Shown one piece after another: positions 18,657 to 25,759 of a DNA stretch of 64,000 bases. The DNA is from Lutibacter oceani. GTDB lineage: Bacteria > Bacteroidota > Bacteroidia > Flavobacteriales > Flavobacteriaceae. Both the position numbers and the translations under genes were made by a program. The notes below the pieces were generated by a model. The model did not search any database. It saw only the letters and a program-made list of their open reading frames with translations, and was not told the DNA's origin. Within the stretch, counting starts at the first letter, position 1. Each line of letters starts with the position of its first letter. The stretch is from the NCBI RefSeq assembly GCF_003384935.1, contig NZ_QTTQ01000010.1, forward strand, positions 1 through 64,000, in the 5' to 3' direction.

Positions 18657-19094
18657 TTATTTTAATTTTTTCTGTTCTTTTTTTTTCATTACTTTTTCTA
18701 CAACTTCAAATATTTGCATTTTTAAATATTTGTATTTACTTATAAAAGTATTTATTTCCAAAGCTAAATTATTGTGAGTTGCTAAATAATTTTTATTACT
18801 AGTTACACAGTTTTGATCAATTAAATCGGAAAGTATTTTTTCATGTTCTAAAATAACTTCTTTAAGTTCAATGCCGTCTGCTTTTTTGCTAAAAAGTTGT
18901 TTTGTAAATTCCTCAATTCTATCATATAAACCTGCATCTAAATAATCTATATATTTTGAACTAAGTAAATGTTCTAAAAATCGAATTTCAAAATTTATAA
19001 AGTCAATTTCGGAAAGCCATATTTTAGAATCGTTATGCAATTCTTCAATACTTTTAACTCTTCCTCGCCAGTCTTTTTTTATTTTTGTTTTCAT
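18657..19094 (-). CDS. hypothetical helical protein, paralogue of 19198-19584, FNR-type promoter
   Basis: This 145-residue soluble, almost all-helical protein has no known family that I recognise. The central pattern (WLSEIDFINFEIRFLEHLL, then long heptad-like helices) aligns with the neighbour at 19198-19584 (WLHYFNFIKVEITFLKQLL), so the two are tandem paralogues that kept separate, equally built promoters. The C-terminus is strongly basic (KKKEQKKLK). Expression is predicted from the FNR-type site at 19155-19166. A role in the oxygen-limitation response is inferred from control only. Confidence 0.7.
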   Translation of the reverse strand: MKTKIKKDWRGRVKSIEELHNDSKIWLSEIDFINFEIRFLEHLLSSKYIDYLDAGLYDRIEEFTKQLFSKKADGIELKEVILEHEKILSDLIDQNCVTSNKNYLATHNNLALEINTFISKYKYLKMQIFEVVEKVMKKKEQKKLK

Positions 19095-19123
19095 TCTTCT
19101 ATATTTAAATTTGACTTATTTAA

Positions 19124-19166
19124 CAAAATTAATGTGTTGAAAACAAGATTAAAATGATGCTAATCA
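19124..19166 (-). promoter_or_regulatory. FNR-type promoter (site B)
   Basis: TGAT-GCTA-ATCA at 19155-19166 sits inside a perfect AAAATGAT/ATCATTTT inverted repeat. The minus-strand -7 box TAATTTTG (19131-19124) starts 29.5 bp from its centre. It drives the gene starting at 19094. Confidence 0.75.
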
Positions 19167-19197
19167 TTTTACAGTTAAAAACATGTGTTTGTTATTT

Positions 19198-19584
19198 TTA
19201 TGAAATTAACAAGCCTCTTAAATATTCGTAAATATTATTTTTAAGATTTATATATGTTTGTTTATAATCTGAAATTTCTTCAGCTAAATCCTCAAATGCA
19301 GCTAAATTAAAATTAGTTTTAAGCTGTTTATTTTGAGATGTTATATTTTCAATAATTTTTATTCTATGATTTTCAAAAGTGTCTAAATCTTTAATAAACA
19401 GCTGAATATGTTCAAATAAATTGGGTATGTTAGTTTTAAAAGGATACTCTTTTAAAAGCTGTTTTAAAAAAGTAATTTCAACTTTAATAAAATTGAAATA
19501 ATGTAGCCATAATATATTATTATACAAAAGTTCATCAACGCTTTTGTTTCTATTAAACCCCCTGTATTTTATTATAGATTTCAT
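19198..19584 (-). CDS. hypothetical helical protein, paralogue of 18657-19094, FNR-type promoter
   Basis: This is a 128-residue soluble helical protein of unknown function. It shares the N-terminal (R)G...SVDELLYNNILWLHYFNF-like organisation and helix spacing with the gene to its left, but overall identity is low. No cysteines, signal peptide or membrane segment. The four-helix-like arrangement with few histidines argues against a hemerythrin. Its own FNR-type promoter (site C) lies 52 bp upstream of the start. Confidence 0.68.
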   Translation of the reverse strand: MKSIIKYRGFNRNKSVDELLYNNILWLHYFNFIKVEITFLKQLLKEYPFKTNIPNLFEHIQLFIKDLDTFENHRIKIIENITSQNKQLKTNFNLAAFEDLAEEISDYKQTYINLKNNIYEYLRGLLIS

Positions 19585-19604
19585 ACTATTTAATTTATGT
19601 TAAA

Positions 19605-19647
19605 CTAAAATAGTTAACATTTTGTATTTGTAAAATGATAACTATCA
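19605..19647 (-). promoter_or_regulatory. FNR-type promoter (site C)
   Basis: TGAT-AACT-ATCA at 19636-19647, with minus-strand TATTTTAG (one mismatch to TAnnTTTG) at 19612-19605, again 29.5 bp from centre to box. It drives the gene starting at 19584. Confidence 0.65.
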
Positions 19648-19769
19648 ATTAGGTAATAGTTATAATTATTGATTTATTTTTTTTGGTAACAGATAAATTT
19701 TTTAAGACAATTAGTGTAGTTAATAAATTTCTGATTTATAAAGTCATTTTTTTTTAATTGTAATAAAAT

Positions 19770-19812
19770 TGAGGAATATCATTTTATAAAAAGGGAACTA
19801 GTTTTAGCTTTA
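19770..19812 (+). promoter_or_regulatory. FNR-type promoter (site L)
   Basis: TGAG-GAAT-ATCA (one mismatch in the first half) at 19770-19781. TAGCTTTA (one mismatch to the -7 consensus) at 19805-19812 keeps the 29.5-bp spacing. It heads the four-gene plus-strand operon that begins at 19835. Confidence 0.55.
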
Positions 19813-19834
19813 TGTATAATAAATTAAAGCTATT

Positions 19835-20455
19835 ATGAAAAATCTATTTATTTTAATTTTTTTTCTTCTAATTAATACTTTTTGCTTTGCTCAAATAATT
19901 ACTGATATGGATGCTATTTCTCCTTTTCAAGATGAAATGGCTGCTGTTAAAAAAGGAAATCAGTGGGGTTTTGTAAATAAAAATGGTGAACTAGTAATTA
20001 ATTACAGAGACGATTTAGTTGTTGAAAAAAATAGTAGTAAAAATAAAGTTAATACTATTGATTATCCAGTTTTTAAAGATGGAATGTGTTTGTTTAAAAA
20101 AATGATAAATGATATTTATTATTATGGGTATATAGATAAAACCGGTAAGGAAATTATACCTCCACAGTTTTTAAATGCTACAAATTTTGTAAACGGTTAT
20201 GCACTAATTATTGCACCATCTAAAGATGTTATTGGGTTTAATGAAATTTTAAAAAAAGATATTGTTTCATCAAACATTGAAGAATATGTAATTAATACTT
20301 CAGGTGAAAGGATTAGGTATTTAGAAAACCCAATTAAATATGATTCTTCTAAGAGAAAATCTAAAAAGCCACCGGTTTTTCATTCTAAATTTGTAGGACC
20401 AAATTTAGTTGCGGTTCAAAAAAAAGATTTGAAATGGGATGTATATGAATTTTAA
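19835..20455 (+). CDS. exported WG-repeat protein
   Basis: This 206-residue protein has a signal peptide (about residues 1-19) and WG-type repeats. They are seen as KKGNQWGFVNKNGELVI and a second, degenerate copy YYYGYIDKTGKEIIPPQF. WG-repeat proteins are beta-rich and usually secreted or periplasmic; the function is unknown. First gene of an operon with DUF2267, hydrolase and phosphoribosyltransferase genes, 13 bp before the next start. Control from the FNR-type site at 19770 is inferred. Confidence 0.75.
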   Translation: MKNLFILIFFLLINTFCFAQIITDMDAISPFQDEMAAVKKGNQWGFVNKNGELVINYRDDLVVEKNSSKNKVNTIDYPVFKDGMCLFKKMINDIYYYGYIDKTGKEIIPPQFLNATNFVNGYALIIAPSKDVIGFNEILKKDIVSSNIEEYVINTSGERIRYLENPIKYDSSKRKSKKPPVFHSKFVGPNLVAVQKKDLKWDVYEF

Positions 20456-20468
20456 ATAAAAAAATATT

Positions 20469-20915
20469 ATGGCACTAAATTTTAATCAATTTGCGGCAGA
20501 GGCAAATGCATTTATGAAAGAATATTCCAAGCAGTTAAATTTAAGTACTGATAAAGATAAAGCAGGTAGGGTATTATCTTCAATTTTACACGGTTTACGT
20601 GAAATTATATCAATTGAAGAATCATTACAACTAATGGCTCAGTTTCCAATGTTTTTAAAAGCTGTATACGTAAACGGTTGGTCTAGCCATAAAAAATACC
20701 GCGTTAAAAATATGGAGGAATTTATAGATTTAATTAGGGAGTTTAATGGAGTTACCTCTTTACATGATTTTGAAAATGATGAAATAGCAGAAAATTATAT
20801 AAATACAACCTTTATTGTATTACGTAAGTATGTTTCTTTAGGTGAATTAGAAGATATAAGAACTGAATTGCCGAAAGATTTAAAATCTATGGTTTATCAT
20901 AATATGATGTTTTAA
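20469..20915 (+). CDS. DUF2267 domain protein
   Basis: This 148-residue protein matches the DUF2267 family, opening with NFNQFAAEANAFMKEYSKQL and containing the ILHGLREIISIEESLQLMAQFPMFLKAVYV core. The family has two repeated helical lobes and is frequently found with universal stress proteins, phosphoribosyltransferases and hydrolases in stress islands, as here. Molecular role unknown. Second gene of the operon. Confidence 0.8.
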   Translation: MALNFNQFAAEANAFMKEYSKQLNLSTDKDKAGRVLSSILHGLREIISIEESLQLMAQFPMFLKAVYVNGWSSHKKYRVKNMEEFIDLIREFNGVTSLHDFENDEIAENYINTTFIVLRKYVSLGELEDIRTELPKDLKSMVYHNMMF

Positions 20916-20925
20916 AACTCTTGAA

Positions 20926-21573
20926 ATGAATGCTATAAAAGAAACATATGAAGAAATTGAAATTAAAGTAGATTCAATTAAATTAAAGGGAAATTTAAGA
21001 TTAATTGAAAATAGTAAAGGAATTGTAATTTTTTCTCACGGAAGTGGAAGTAGCAGATTTAGTATAAGAAACAATTATGTTGCTGGTTTGCTACAAGGTA
21101 TGGGTTTTTCCAGTTTACTTTTTGATCTTTTAACCATTGAAGAAGATGCTGTTTATGAAAATAGGTTTGATATTAATTTACTTACTGATAGATTAATAAA
21201 AGTTACTAAATGGGTTCAGAATTATGAAGAAACAAAATATTTGAAAATTGGTTATTTTGGAGCAAGTACTGGTGCTGCTTCAGCCTTAAAAGCTGCATCT
21301 ATATTAGGAAAAAGTGTTAAAGCTGTTGTTTCAAGAGGAGGAAGACCAGATTTAGCAATGGATATTCTTGATAAAATAAAATCGCCCACGTTGTTAATTG
21401 TTGGTGGTTTTGATGATGTTGTAATTGAATTAAATAAAAAAGCAAAATCAAAAATAAACAGTATATGTGAACTTAAAATTGTGGAGAGAGCTTCTCATTT
21501 ATTTCAGGAGCAGGGCAAACTAGAAATAGTTGCTAAACTTTCAGGTGAATGGTTTAATAAATACCTTAATTAA
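20926..21573 (+). CDS. dienelactone-hydrolase-like alpha/beta hydrolase
   Basis: This 215-residue alpha/beta hydrolase has an oxyanion/loop segment FSHGSGSSRFSIRNN (about 38-52), a nucleophile elbow GASTG (serine about 114), acid in GGFDDV and a C-terminal histidine in ERASHLF. In many bacteria this hydrolase is fused to the phosphoribosyltransferase encoded by the next gene; here they are separate but adjacent (15 bp), supporting a joint function. The substrate is unknown. In Mycobacterium the fused homologue belongs to the hypoxia (DosR) regulon. Confidence 0.82.
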   Translation: MNAIKETYEEIEIKVDSIKLKGNLRLIENSKGIVIFSHGSGSSRFSIRNNYVAGLLQGMGFSSLLFDLLTIEEDAVYENRFDINLLTDRLIKVTKWVQNYEETKYLKIGYFGASTGAASALKAASILGKSVKAVVSRGGRPDLAMDILDKIKSPTLLIVGGFDDVVIELNKKAKSKINSICELKIVERASHLFQEQGKLEIVAKLSGEWFNKYLN

Positions 21574-21587
21574 CTAAGAAAATAATT

Positions 21588-22244
21588 ATGTTTACAAACA
21601 GGGAAGAAGCAGGAATTTTACTTGCCGATAAATTAATTAATTACAGTAATGCCAAAAATACGGTAATTGCCTCCATTCCCAGAGGTGGTGTTCCTGTTGG
21701 TTTTGAAATTGCAAAAAAATTAAATCTTCCATTAGAAATTGTGCTGTCAAAAAAAATTGGGCATCCATTTAATAAAGAATATGCAATTGGTGCTGTAACT
21801 TTAAAAAGTAGAATTATAAACGATTCTGTACCTGGAATTTCAAAAGTGTATATTGAAGAAGAAACTAATAAAATTAGAAAATTATTAAATCAACGTTATC
21901 AGTTGTTTTATGGTGATAAAACACCTATTGAATTTAAAGATAAAACGGTAATTGTTGTTGATGATGGTATTGCAACCGGAAGTACATTAATTTCCAGTAT
22001 TGAACTAATTAAAATGCAAAAACCTTCAAAAATTATTGTAGCATTACCAGTTGCACCATCTGGATCTTTAAATAAAGTAAAGACATTAGAGGGGGTTGAT
22101 TTAACCATTTGTTTATTAATTCCAAGGAATTTTCAAGCTGTTGGGCAGTTTTATGAAGAATTTAACCAGGTTAGTGACCAAGAGGTAATGGAACTCTTAA
22201 AAAAGGCCAAGAATAGTTTAAATTTAAATTATTTAACACATTAA
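21588..22244 (+). CDS. phosphoribosyltransferase-domain protein
   Basis: This 218-residue type I phosphoribosyltransferase fold protein has the PRPP-binding signature VIVVDDGIATGST (about residues 122-134) and an N-terminal ASIPRGGVPVGFEIAKKL. It is the usual partner (often fused) of the dienelactone-hydrolase-like protein encoded just upstream. The base substrate is unknown and it does not match a specific purine or pyrimidine salvage enzyme. Last gene of the operon; its 3' end overlaps the convergent hpf gene by 4 bp. Confidence 0.85.
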   Translation: MFTNREEAGILLADKLINYSNAKNTVIASIPRGGVPVGFEIAKKLNLPLEIVLSKKIGHPFNKEYAIGAVTLKSRIINDSVPGISKVYIEEETNKIRKLLNQRYQLFYGDKTPIEFKDKTVIVVDDGIATGSTLISSIELIKMQKPSKIIVALPVAPSGSLNKVKTLEGVDLTICLLIPRNFQAVGQFYEEFNQVSDQEVMELLKKAKNSLNLNYLTH

Positions 22245-22543
22245 GCGTAAGGTTTCATTTCATTTTTTCGTTTTTCCAACTGTTTTTCTAAATCTCTAAT
22301 GGTTTCATCTGTTGCAGCTTGAAAATTTTCTTCGTTTGAAAATGCAAATATTTTTGAACCCACGTGACTTAATTCTATTTTGCAAAATTTGCCTTTTCCT
22401 TTCGGATCTTTTTCGCTTTTATAAAACACTTGAGCAGCTATAATCCAATCATATTTTTTCCCAAGTTTATTTAGCTTTTTAGTTACAAATTCAGTCATAT
22501 ATTCACTGGTTTGCATTTTTTCAAATTGGACAGAAATTTTCAT
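22241..22543 (-). CDS. hpf: ribosome hibernation-promoting factor (short HPF/RaiA/YfiA)
   Basis: This 100-residue protein of the HPF/RaiA family opens with MKISVQFEKMQTSEYMTEFV and has the beta-alpha-beta-beta-beta-alpha pattern plus a C-terminal positively charged helix. It binds the 30S decoding region and blocks translation in stationary or stressed cells. The short form lacks the dimerising C-terminal domain. No good promoter is seen directly upstream; the array at 22562-23375, led by a double FNR-type site, lies in front and reads toward it. Ribosome silencing at low oxygen would fit the island. Confidence 0.88.
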   Translation of the reverse strand: MKISVQFEKMQTSEYMTEFVTKKLNKLGKKYDWIIAAQVFYKSEKDPKGKGKFCKIELSHVGSKIFAFSNEENFQAATDETIRDLEKQLEKRKNEMKPYA

Positions 22544-22561
22544 AATTTTAAAATTTGAATG

Positions 22562-22693
22562 TTATATAAATAGAAACAGGGAAGTTCTCACTTCCCTGTT
22601 TCCTTTAAAGAAATTAATCTTACCGTTAAAGTTTGCAAATCTCAAATATATTCTACTTCTAAAATTAACCCAAAAAATGCTACTTTTAACCAT
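22562..22693 (-). CDS. small ORF in repeat unit 1 (43 residues), may be an RNA instead
   Basis: An ATG with a preceding AAAGGA (9-bp spacing) opens a 43-residue frame, MVKSSIFWVNFRSRIYLRFA and onward, ending SLFLFI. The 3' third lies in the strong hairpin of the unit. The first 40 residues match the ORF of unit 2 except N23D. Only one synonymous and one replacement difference exist between copies, so selection on a peptide cannot be judged. If translated it is a basic, aromatic-rich peptide. Confidence 0.35.
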   Translation of the reverse strand: MVKSSIFWVNFRSRIYLRFANFNGKINFFKGNREVRTSLFLFI

Positions 22694-22744
22694 ATTTTTA
22701 ATTCCTTTAAATTGCCTTTACTAAAATTAGTAAAGCACTTTTTC
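22572..22744 (-). repeat. unit 1 of the hairpin array
   Basis: A 173-bp unit repeated at 22908-23079 with only about six differences. In minus-strand order it has a 5' stem CTTTACTA-N4-TAGTAAAG, an AAAGGA motif, an AT-rich body, and a 3' stem GAAACAGGGAAGT-GAGA-ACTTCCCTGTTTC of 13 bp with a tetraloop. The difference in the 5' hairpin falls in its loop, so the stem is kept. Confidence 0.85.
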
Positions 22745-22772
22745 TTTTGCATACCACTTTTTTTAGTGGAAA

Positions 22773-22794
22773 ACAGGAGGCGTTAACCTCCTGT
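22773..22794. repeat. related hairpin between units 1 and 2
   Basis: ACAGGAGG-CGTTAA-CCTCCTGT is an 8-bp perfect stem whose base shares the ACAGG sequence of the other three hairpins. On the minus strand it is followed by TTTTCC, as in an intrinsic terminator. An imperfect IR GTAATGTAAAAGTTACAC lies 46 bp to its right. Confidence 0.6.
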
Positions 22795-22876
22795 GATAAA
22801 GAGATTGAATTTTTTAATTTTCAAACAATTTAATACTAGTGTAACTTTTACATTACCCTAATAAAAAATCTACTCA

Positions 22877-23029
22877 TTAAAAATATTGAAGCTCTTTATT
22901 TTTTAGAAGAAACAGGGAGGTTCTCACTTCCCTGTTTCCTTTAAAGAAATTAATCTTACCGTCAAAGTTTGCAAATCTCAAATATATTCTACTTCTAAAA
23001 TTAACCCAAAAAATGCTACTTTTAACCAT
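22877..23029 (-). CDS. small ORF in repeat unit 2 (50 residues), may be an RNA instead
   Basis: The same start context as the unit 1 ORF (AAAGGA, 9 bp, ATG) opens a 50-residue frame that begins MVKSSIFWVNFRSRIYLRFA and ends LLKNKELQYF. It runs past the hairpin into unique sequence, so the C-termini of the two copies differ. Unknown family. Coding status is uncertain because the conserved block also contains two stable stem-loops. Confidence 0.35.
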   Translation of the reverse strand: MVKSSIFWVNFRSRIYLRFANFDGKINFFKGNREVRTSLFLLKNKELQYF

Positions 23030-23079
23030 ATTTTTAATTCCTTTAATAGCCTTTACTACAATTAGTAAAGAACTTTTTT
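22908..23079 (-). repeat. unit 2 of the hairpin array
   Basis: Second copy of the 172-173-bp unit, 335-336 bp from the first. In the 3' hairpin one base differs: read on the plus strand the pair becomes G-U, read on the minus strand an A-C mismatch. The stem is therefore slightly better conserved for a plus-strand RNA, a caution about the assigned direction. Confidence 0.85.
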
Positions 23080-23085
23080 TTATAA

Positions 23086-23306
23086 GAAACAGGAGTTAAA
23101 AACTCCTGTTTCCTTTTTAAAGAACTTAAGCTTGTTTTATATGTAATCATTCAATTTACCATACTGTTTTTCCTCAAAACACCATGTAAACCACCACTTT
23201 TACAAACACTCTTAAATCCTTTAAATATGCTACCTTACCAAAGCAACGCAGCACTATTTTATAAAGGTATTTTGTAATCTAAAATATCAATGAACTTTTA
23301 ATTTAT
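23086..23306 (-). ncRNA. diverged unit 3: candidate FNR-activated structured RNA
   Basis: From the predicted start near 23306 (promoter at 23311-23375) to the stem GAAACAGGAGTT-AAA-AACTCCTGTTTC (23086-23112) lies a diverged copy of the unit. It keeps the hairpin, the CTTT(TT)AAAGAA flank and the TTAAA(T)TCCTTTAAA segment, but has no open frame longer than about a dozen codons. This argues that the unit's shared feature is RNA structure, not peptide. A ~220-nt transcript is inferred. Confidence 0.45.
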
Positions 23307-23310
23307 ACTT

Positions 23311-23375
23311 CAAATTTAAGGTGGCATTTTTAAAAATCAAATGATTTGTATCAATTACACCAATGATTGTTATCA
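23311..23375 (-). promoter_or_regulatory. double FNR-type promoter (sites D and E)
   Basis: TGAT-TTGT-ATCA (23342-23353) and TGAT-TGTT-ATCA (23364-23375) are spaced 22 bp centre to centre, two helical turns. A perfect minus-strand -7 box TAAATTTG at 23318-23311 starts 29.5 bp from the nearer centre. This is the only double site of the set and it drives the hairpin array toward hpf. Confidence 0.75.
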
Positions 23376-23377
23376 TT

Positions 23378-23767
23378 TTAATTAAAAACAATTCCATAAG
23401 CCATACTTAACAAGTAAATTCCTGTTAAAAATAGTAGCATATACAAAACTTGAACAAATTTTATATTTATAAAATCTAACCATTTAACGGTTCGTTTTGG
23501 AAAAATAAATAACGCCAAACCTATAAGTAAAGCTATCCAGCCAATTAATGTAATTATTAACCTGAAATCACTTTCCCAAATATTATGAAATAAAATATTT
23601 AGCAATCCAATAATAATTGCTAAAAATGAAATTAGAATTACAAACTTTTGATCTTCTAAATCTTTAATTATTTGTACAATTCTTTTTGGGTTAAAGCTTA
23701 ATATGAAAAAGAAGATAATTAAGTACCAACCCCAGAATTTTGCCAAAAAAAGTGATATATTTTCCAT
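23378..23767 (-). CDS. four-helix membrane protein of unknown function
   Basis: This 129-residue protein has four predicted transmembrane helices (about 7-25, 40-60, 72-92, 103-125) separated by short charged loops. It follows the universal stress protein gene by 10 bp on the same strand, so it belongs to that FNR-type operon. I do not recognise the family. The stop codon lies 3 bp from site E, so the next transcription unit begins immediately. Confidence 0.72.
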   Translation of the reverse strand: MENISLFLAKFWGWYLIIFFFILSFNPKRIVQIIKDLEDQKFVILISFLAIIIGLLNILFHNIWESDFRLIITLIGWIALLIGLALFIFPKRTVKWLDFINIKFVQVLYMLLFLTGIYLLSMAYGIVFN

Positions 23768-23777
23768 AATTATAATT

Positions 23778-24617
23778 TTATTCGTGTAATACTAAAAAAG
23801 GAATTTCAGTATGGTAACTTATTTCTTCAACAGTTGGTTTAAATAATATCCGTTGAAAAAGATTTAGGTTTTTTGCAATCATTATTATTAAATTAATATT
23901 TCTACTTTCTACAAAGCATTGTACTCCATTTTCAATTTTTTTTGAAGTAATTCTATGAAAACTATGATTTTCATCTAAAAAATAATCGTTTAAAAAATCT
24001 TTATTTTTTAGTTGAAATTCTGTTAGTGTTTCATTTTTCTTTGCTATATGCAATATTCTTATTGTAGCATCAAACATTTTAGTGTATTCGGAAATATATT
24101 TTAAAACATTTGTTTGGTAAAAAATATTATAATCTGTTGGAAAAGCAATTTCTTTAGGGACTTTAAAAACAGCATTTTCAGGAATTATTAATACAGGACA
24201 TTGTACTTGTGTAATTAAATCTCCTGTATTACTACCAATTATAACTTCATTTAAACCTGAAGCTCCTTTGGTACCCATAACAATAAGCGTTATTTTTTTC
24301 TCTTTAATTTCGCTTCTAACAGCATCAATAAAAAAATCGTATTTAGAAACTGCGTAAAAATTATGGTTTGGATTTAATGCAGTTTTCTTTATTTTTTTAA
24401 TAAGCTGGTTTAATGAATTTTTTGCTTGTTTTAAAAGCGTTTTTTCAATAACAGTATCTGTTGGAATTAGGGGAGAATCACCTGAAGCATAATTAGAAAT
24501 AAAAGTAACGTGCAGCAGGTAAAAGTTGCATTGAGAATTTTTAAAAAATTCAAGTGCATACTTTGTTGCATTCCAAGAGTTTGCTGAAAAATCTGTAGGA
24601 ATTAATATATTTTTCAT
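23778..24617 (-). CDS. tandem universal stress protein (UspA family)
   Basis: This 279-residue protein has two Usp domains: the first (about 1-146) opens with MKNILIPTDFSANSWNATKY and keeps an ATP-binding-like GTKGASGLNEVIIGSNTGDL (about 125-144). The second (about 155-279) is degenerate. Such proteins accumulate in growth arrest and hypoxia. It is preceded by FNR-type site F, 56 bp upstream of the start, and is followed by a small membrane protein gene. It lies directly downstream of the fused regulator gene. Confidence 0.9.
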   Translation of the reverse strand: MKNILIPTDFSANSWNATKYALEFFKNSQCNFYLLHVTFISNYASGDSPLIPTDTVIEKTLLKQAKNSLNQLIKKIKKTALNPNHNFYAVSKYDFFIDAVRSEIKEKKITLIVMGTKGASGLNEVIIGSNTGDLITQVQCPVLIIPENAVFKVPKEIAFPTDYNIFYQTNVLKYISEYTKMFDATIRILHIAKKNETLTEFQLKNKDFLNDYFLDENHSFHRITSKKIENGVQCFVESRNINLIIMIAKNLNLFQRILFKPTVEEISYHTEIPFLVLHE

Positions 24618-24641
24618 TAGACTATTAAATTATATTTAATA

Positions 24642-24684
24642 TAAATTTAATTATCTAAATTGGAGTGCTAAATGATATATATCA
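24642..24684 (-). promoter_or_regulatory. FNR-type promoter (site F)
   Basis: TGAT-ATAT-ATCA at 24673-24684 and minus-strand TAAATTTA (one mismatch to the -7 consensus) at 24649-24642, spacing 29.5 bp. It drives the universal stress protein operon. Confidence 0.7.
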
Positions 24685-24703
24685 ATTGTTTAACTTATAA
24701 AAA

Positions 24704-25759
24704 TTAATTCATTTTTTTTAATTTATCAATATTTATAATTTTAATATTTCTTCCTTCAATATCAATAATTCCTTCTTTTTTAAAATCGGATAAAGTTCTA
24801 ATAAAAGTTTCAGTTGCTATACCTGCAATACTTGCAAGATCACTTCTGGAAATTTTTGGATTGTCATCCTTTGTTTTTTTAATTTTATTTGAAAATAGTA
24901 AAATTGTACTTGCAGTTTTTTTTCTAACTGAGCTATATGCCATTTCTAACAAATGTTCTTTAATTTCGGTAACATTATCAGATAAATAGTCAATTAATTC
25001 CAAGGTAACATTATGGTTTTTTTCTAAAATTTTCTGCAATTCATTTTTTGTTAATCTAAAAGCTTTTGTTTCTTCAATTGCTGCTGCAGATTCTTGATAA
25101 GGTATGTTGTGAGAAAATGAAGTAAACCCAAAAAAGTCATCATCTTTATTTATTGAAGTTATTAATTCTTTACCTTGTTCATCAATTTTAAAGGTTTTTA
25201 CAACACCTTTATAAATTAAATATACATAATTGGAGTTGTCTCCTTCATGATAAATTATTTCACCGGCACTAAATGAAAATTCTTCCACGTTATCTGTAAA
25301 ATAATTTTTTAAATGATCTAATGTTTTAATATCGTTTTCAACCAAATTAATTTCTTCAGTACTAAAGGCATTAATATTTTCATTAAAAATGGCCACTTTT
25401 GCTAACCTACTTTCAATGGCACTAAAAATTTCAGATTCATCAAAGGGCTTTGTAATATAGTCATCAGCCCCTAAATCCATTCCTTTTCTAACATCTTTAT
25501 GTTCGGTTTTTGCTGAAAGAAATATAAAAGGAATTTGTTTGGTAGATTTCTCTTTTGATAATATTTGTAATACGCCATAACCGTTTAATTCGGGCATCAT
25601 AATATCGCAAATAATAATATCTGGTAGGTGTTTTTTTGCTTCAGCAACTCCTAATTTACCATTCTCAGCAGTAATAACTTTATAGTTGGCTAATTCTAAA
25701 AGTTCAGCAGTATTTTCTCTTACAACTATATCATCTTCAATTAATAAAACTTTTTTCAT
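24704..25759 (-). CDS. response regulator fused to a Crp/Fnr-type transcription factor
   Basis: This 351-residue protein has three parts. The receiver domain (1-120) carries D9, D10, the phospho-acceptor D52, S82 and K104. A cyclic-nucleotide-binding-fold domain (about 145-260) follows, then a Crp-type helix-turn-helix (about 300-345) with recognition helix TETFIRTLSDFKKEG. E317 and R321 align with FNR E209 and R213. The only cysteine is C51, so it cannot carry an FNR iron-sulphur cluster. Its signal should come by phosphorylation from the kinase encoded immediately upstream, overlapping by one base. It is the natural candidate to bind the TGAT-N4-ATCA sites on both sides. Confidence 0.93.
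   Translation of the reverse strand: MKKVLLIEDDIVVRENTAELLELANYKVITAENGKLGVAEAKKHLPDIIICDIMMPELNGYGVLQILSKEKSTKQIPFIFLSAKTEHKDVRKGMDLGADDYITKPFDESEIFSAIESRLAKVAIFNENINAFSTEEINLVENDIKTLDHLKNYFTDNVEEFSFSAGEIIYHEGDNSNYVYLIYKGVVKTFKIDEQGKELITSINKDDDFFGFTSFSHNIPYQESAAAIEETKAFRLTKNELQKILEKNHNVTLELIDYLSDNVTEIKEHLLEMAYSSVRKKTASTILLFSNKIKKTKDDNPKISRSDLASIAGIATETFIRTLSDFKKEGIIDIEGRNIKIINIDKLKKMN

Noticed and set aside
18657-19584. Hemerythrin-like oxygen-binding identity for the two helical paralogues
   Set aside because: They lack the spaced histidine and acidic ligand pattern (H...HxxxE...HxxxH) of hemerythrins.
22562-23112. CRISPR array
   Set aside because: The repeats are 172-173 bp and irregularly spaced, with internal hairpins; no short regular repeats, spacers or cas genes.
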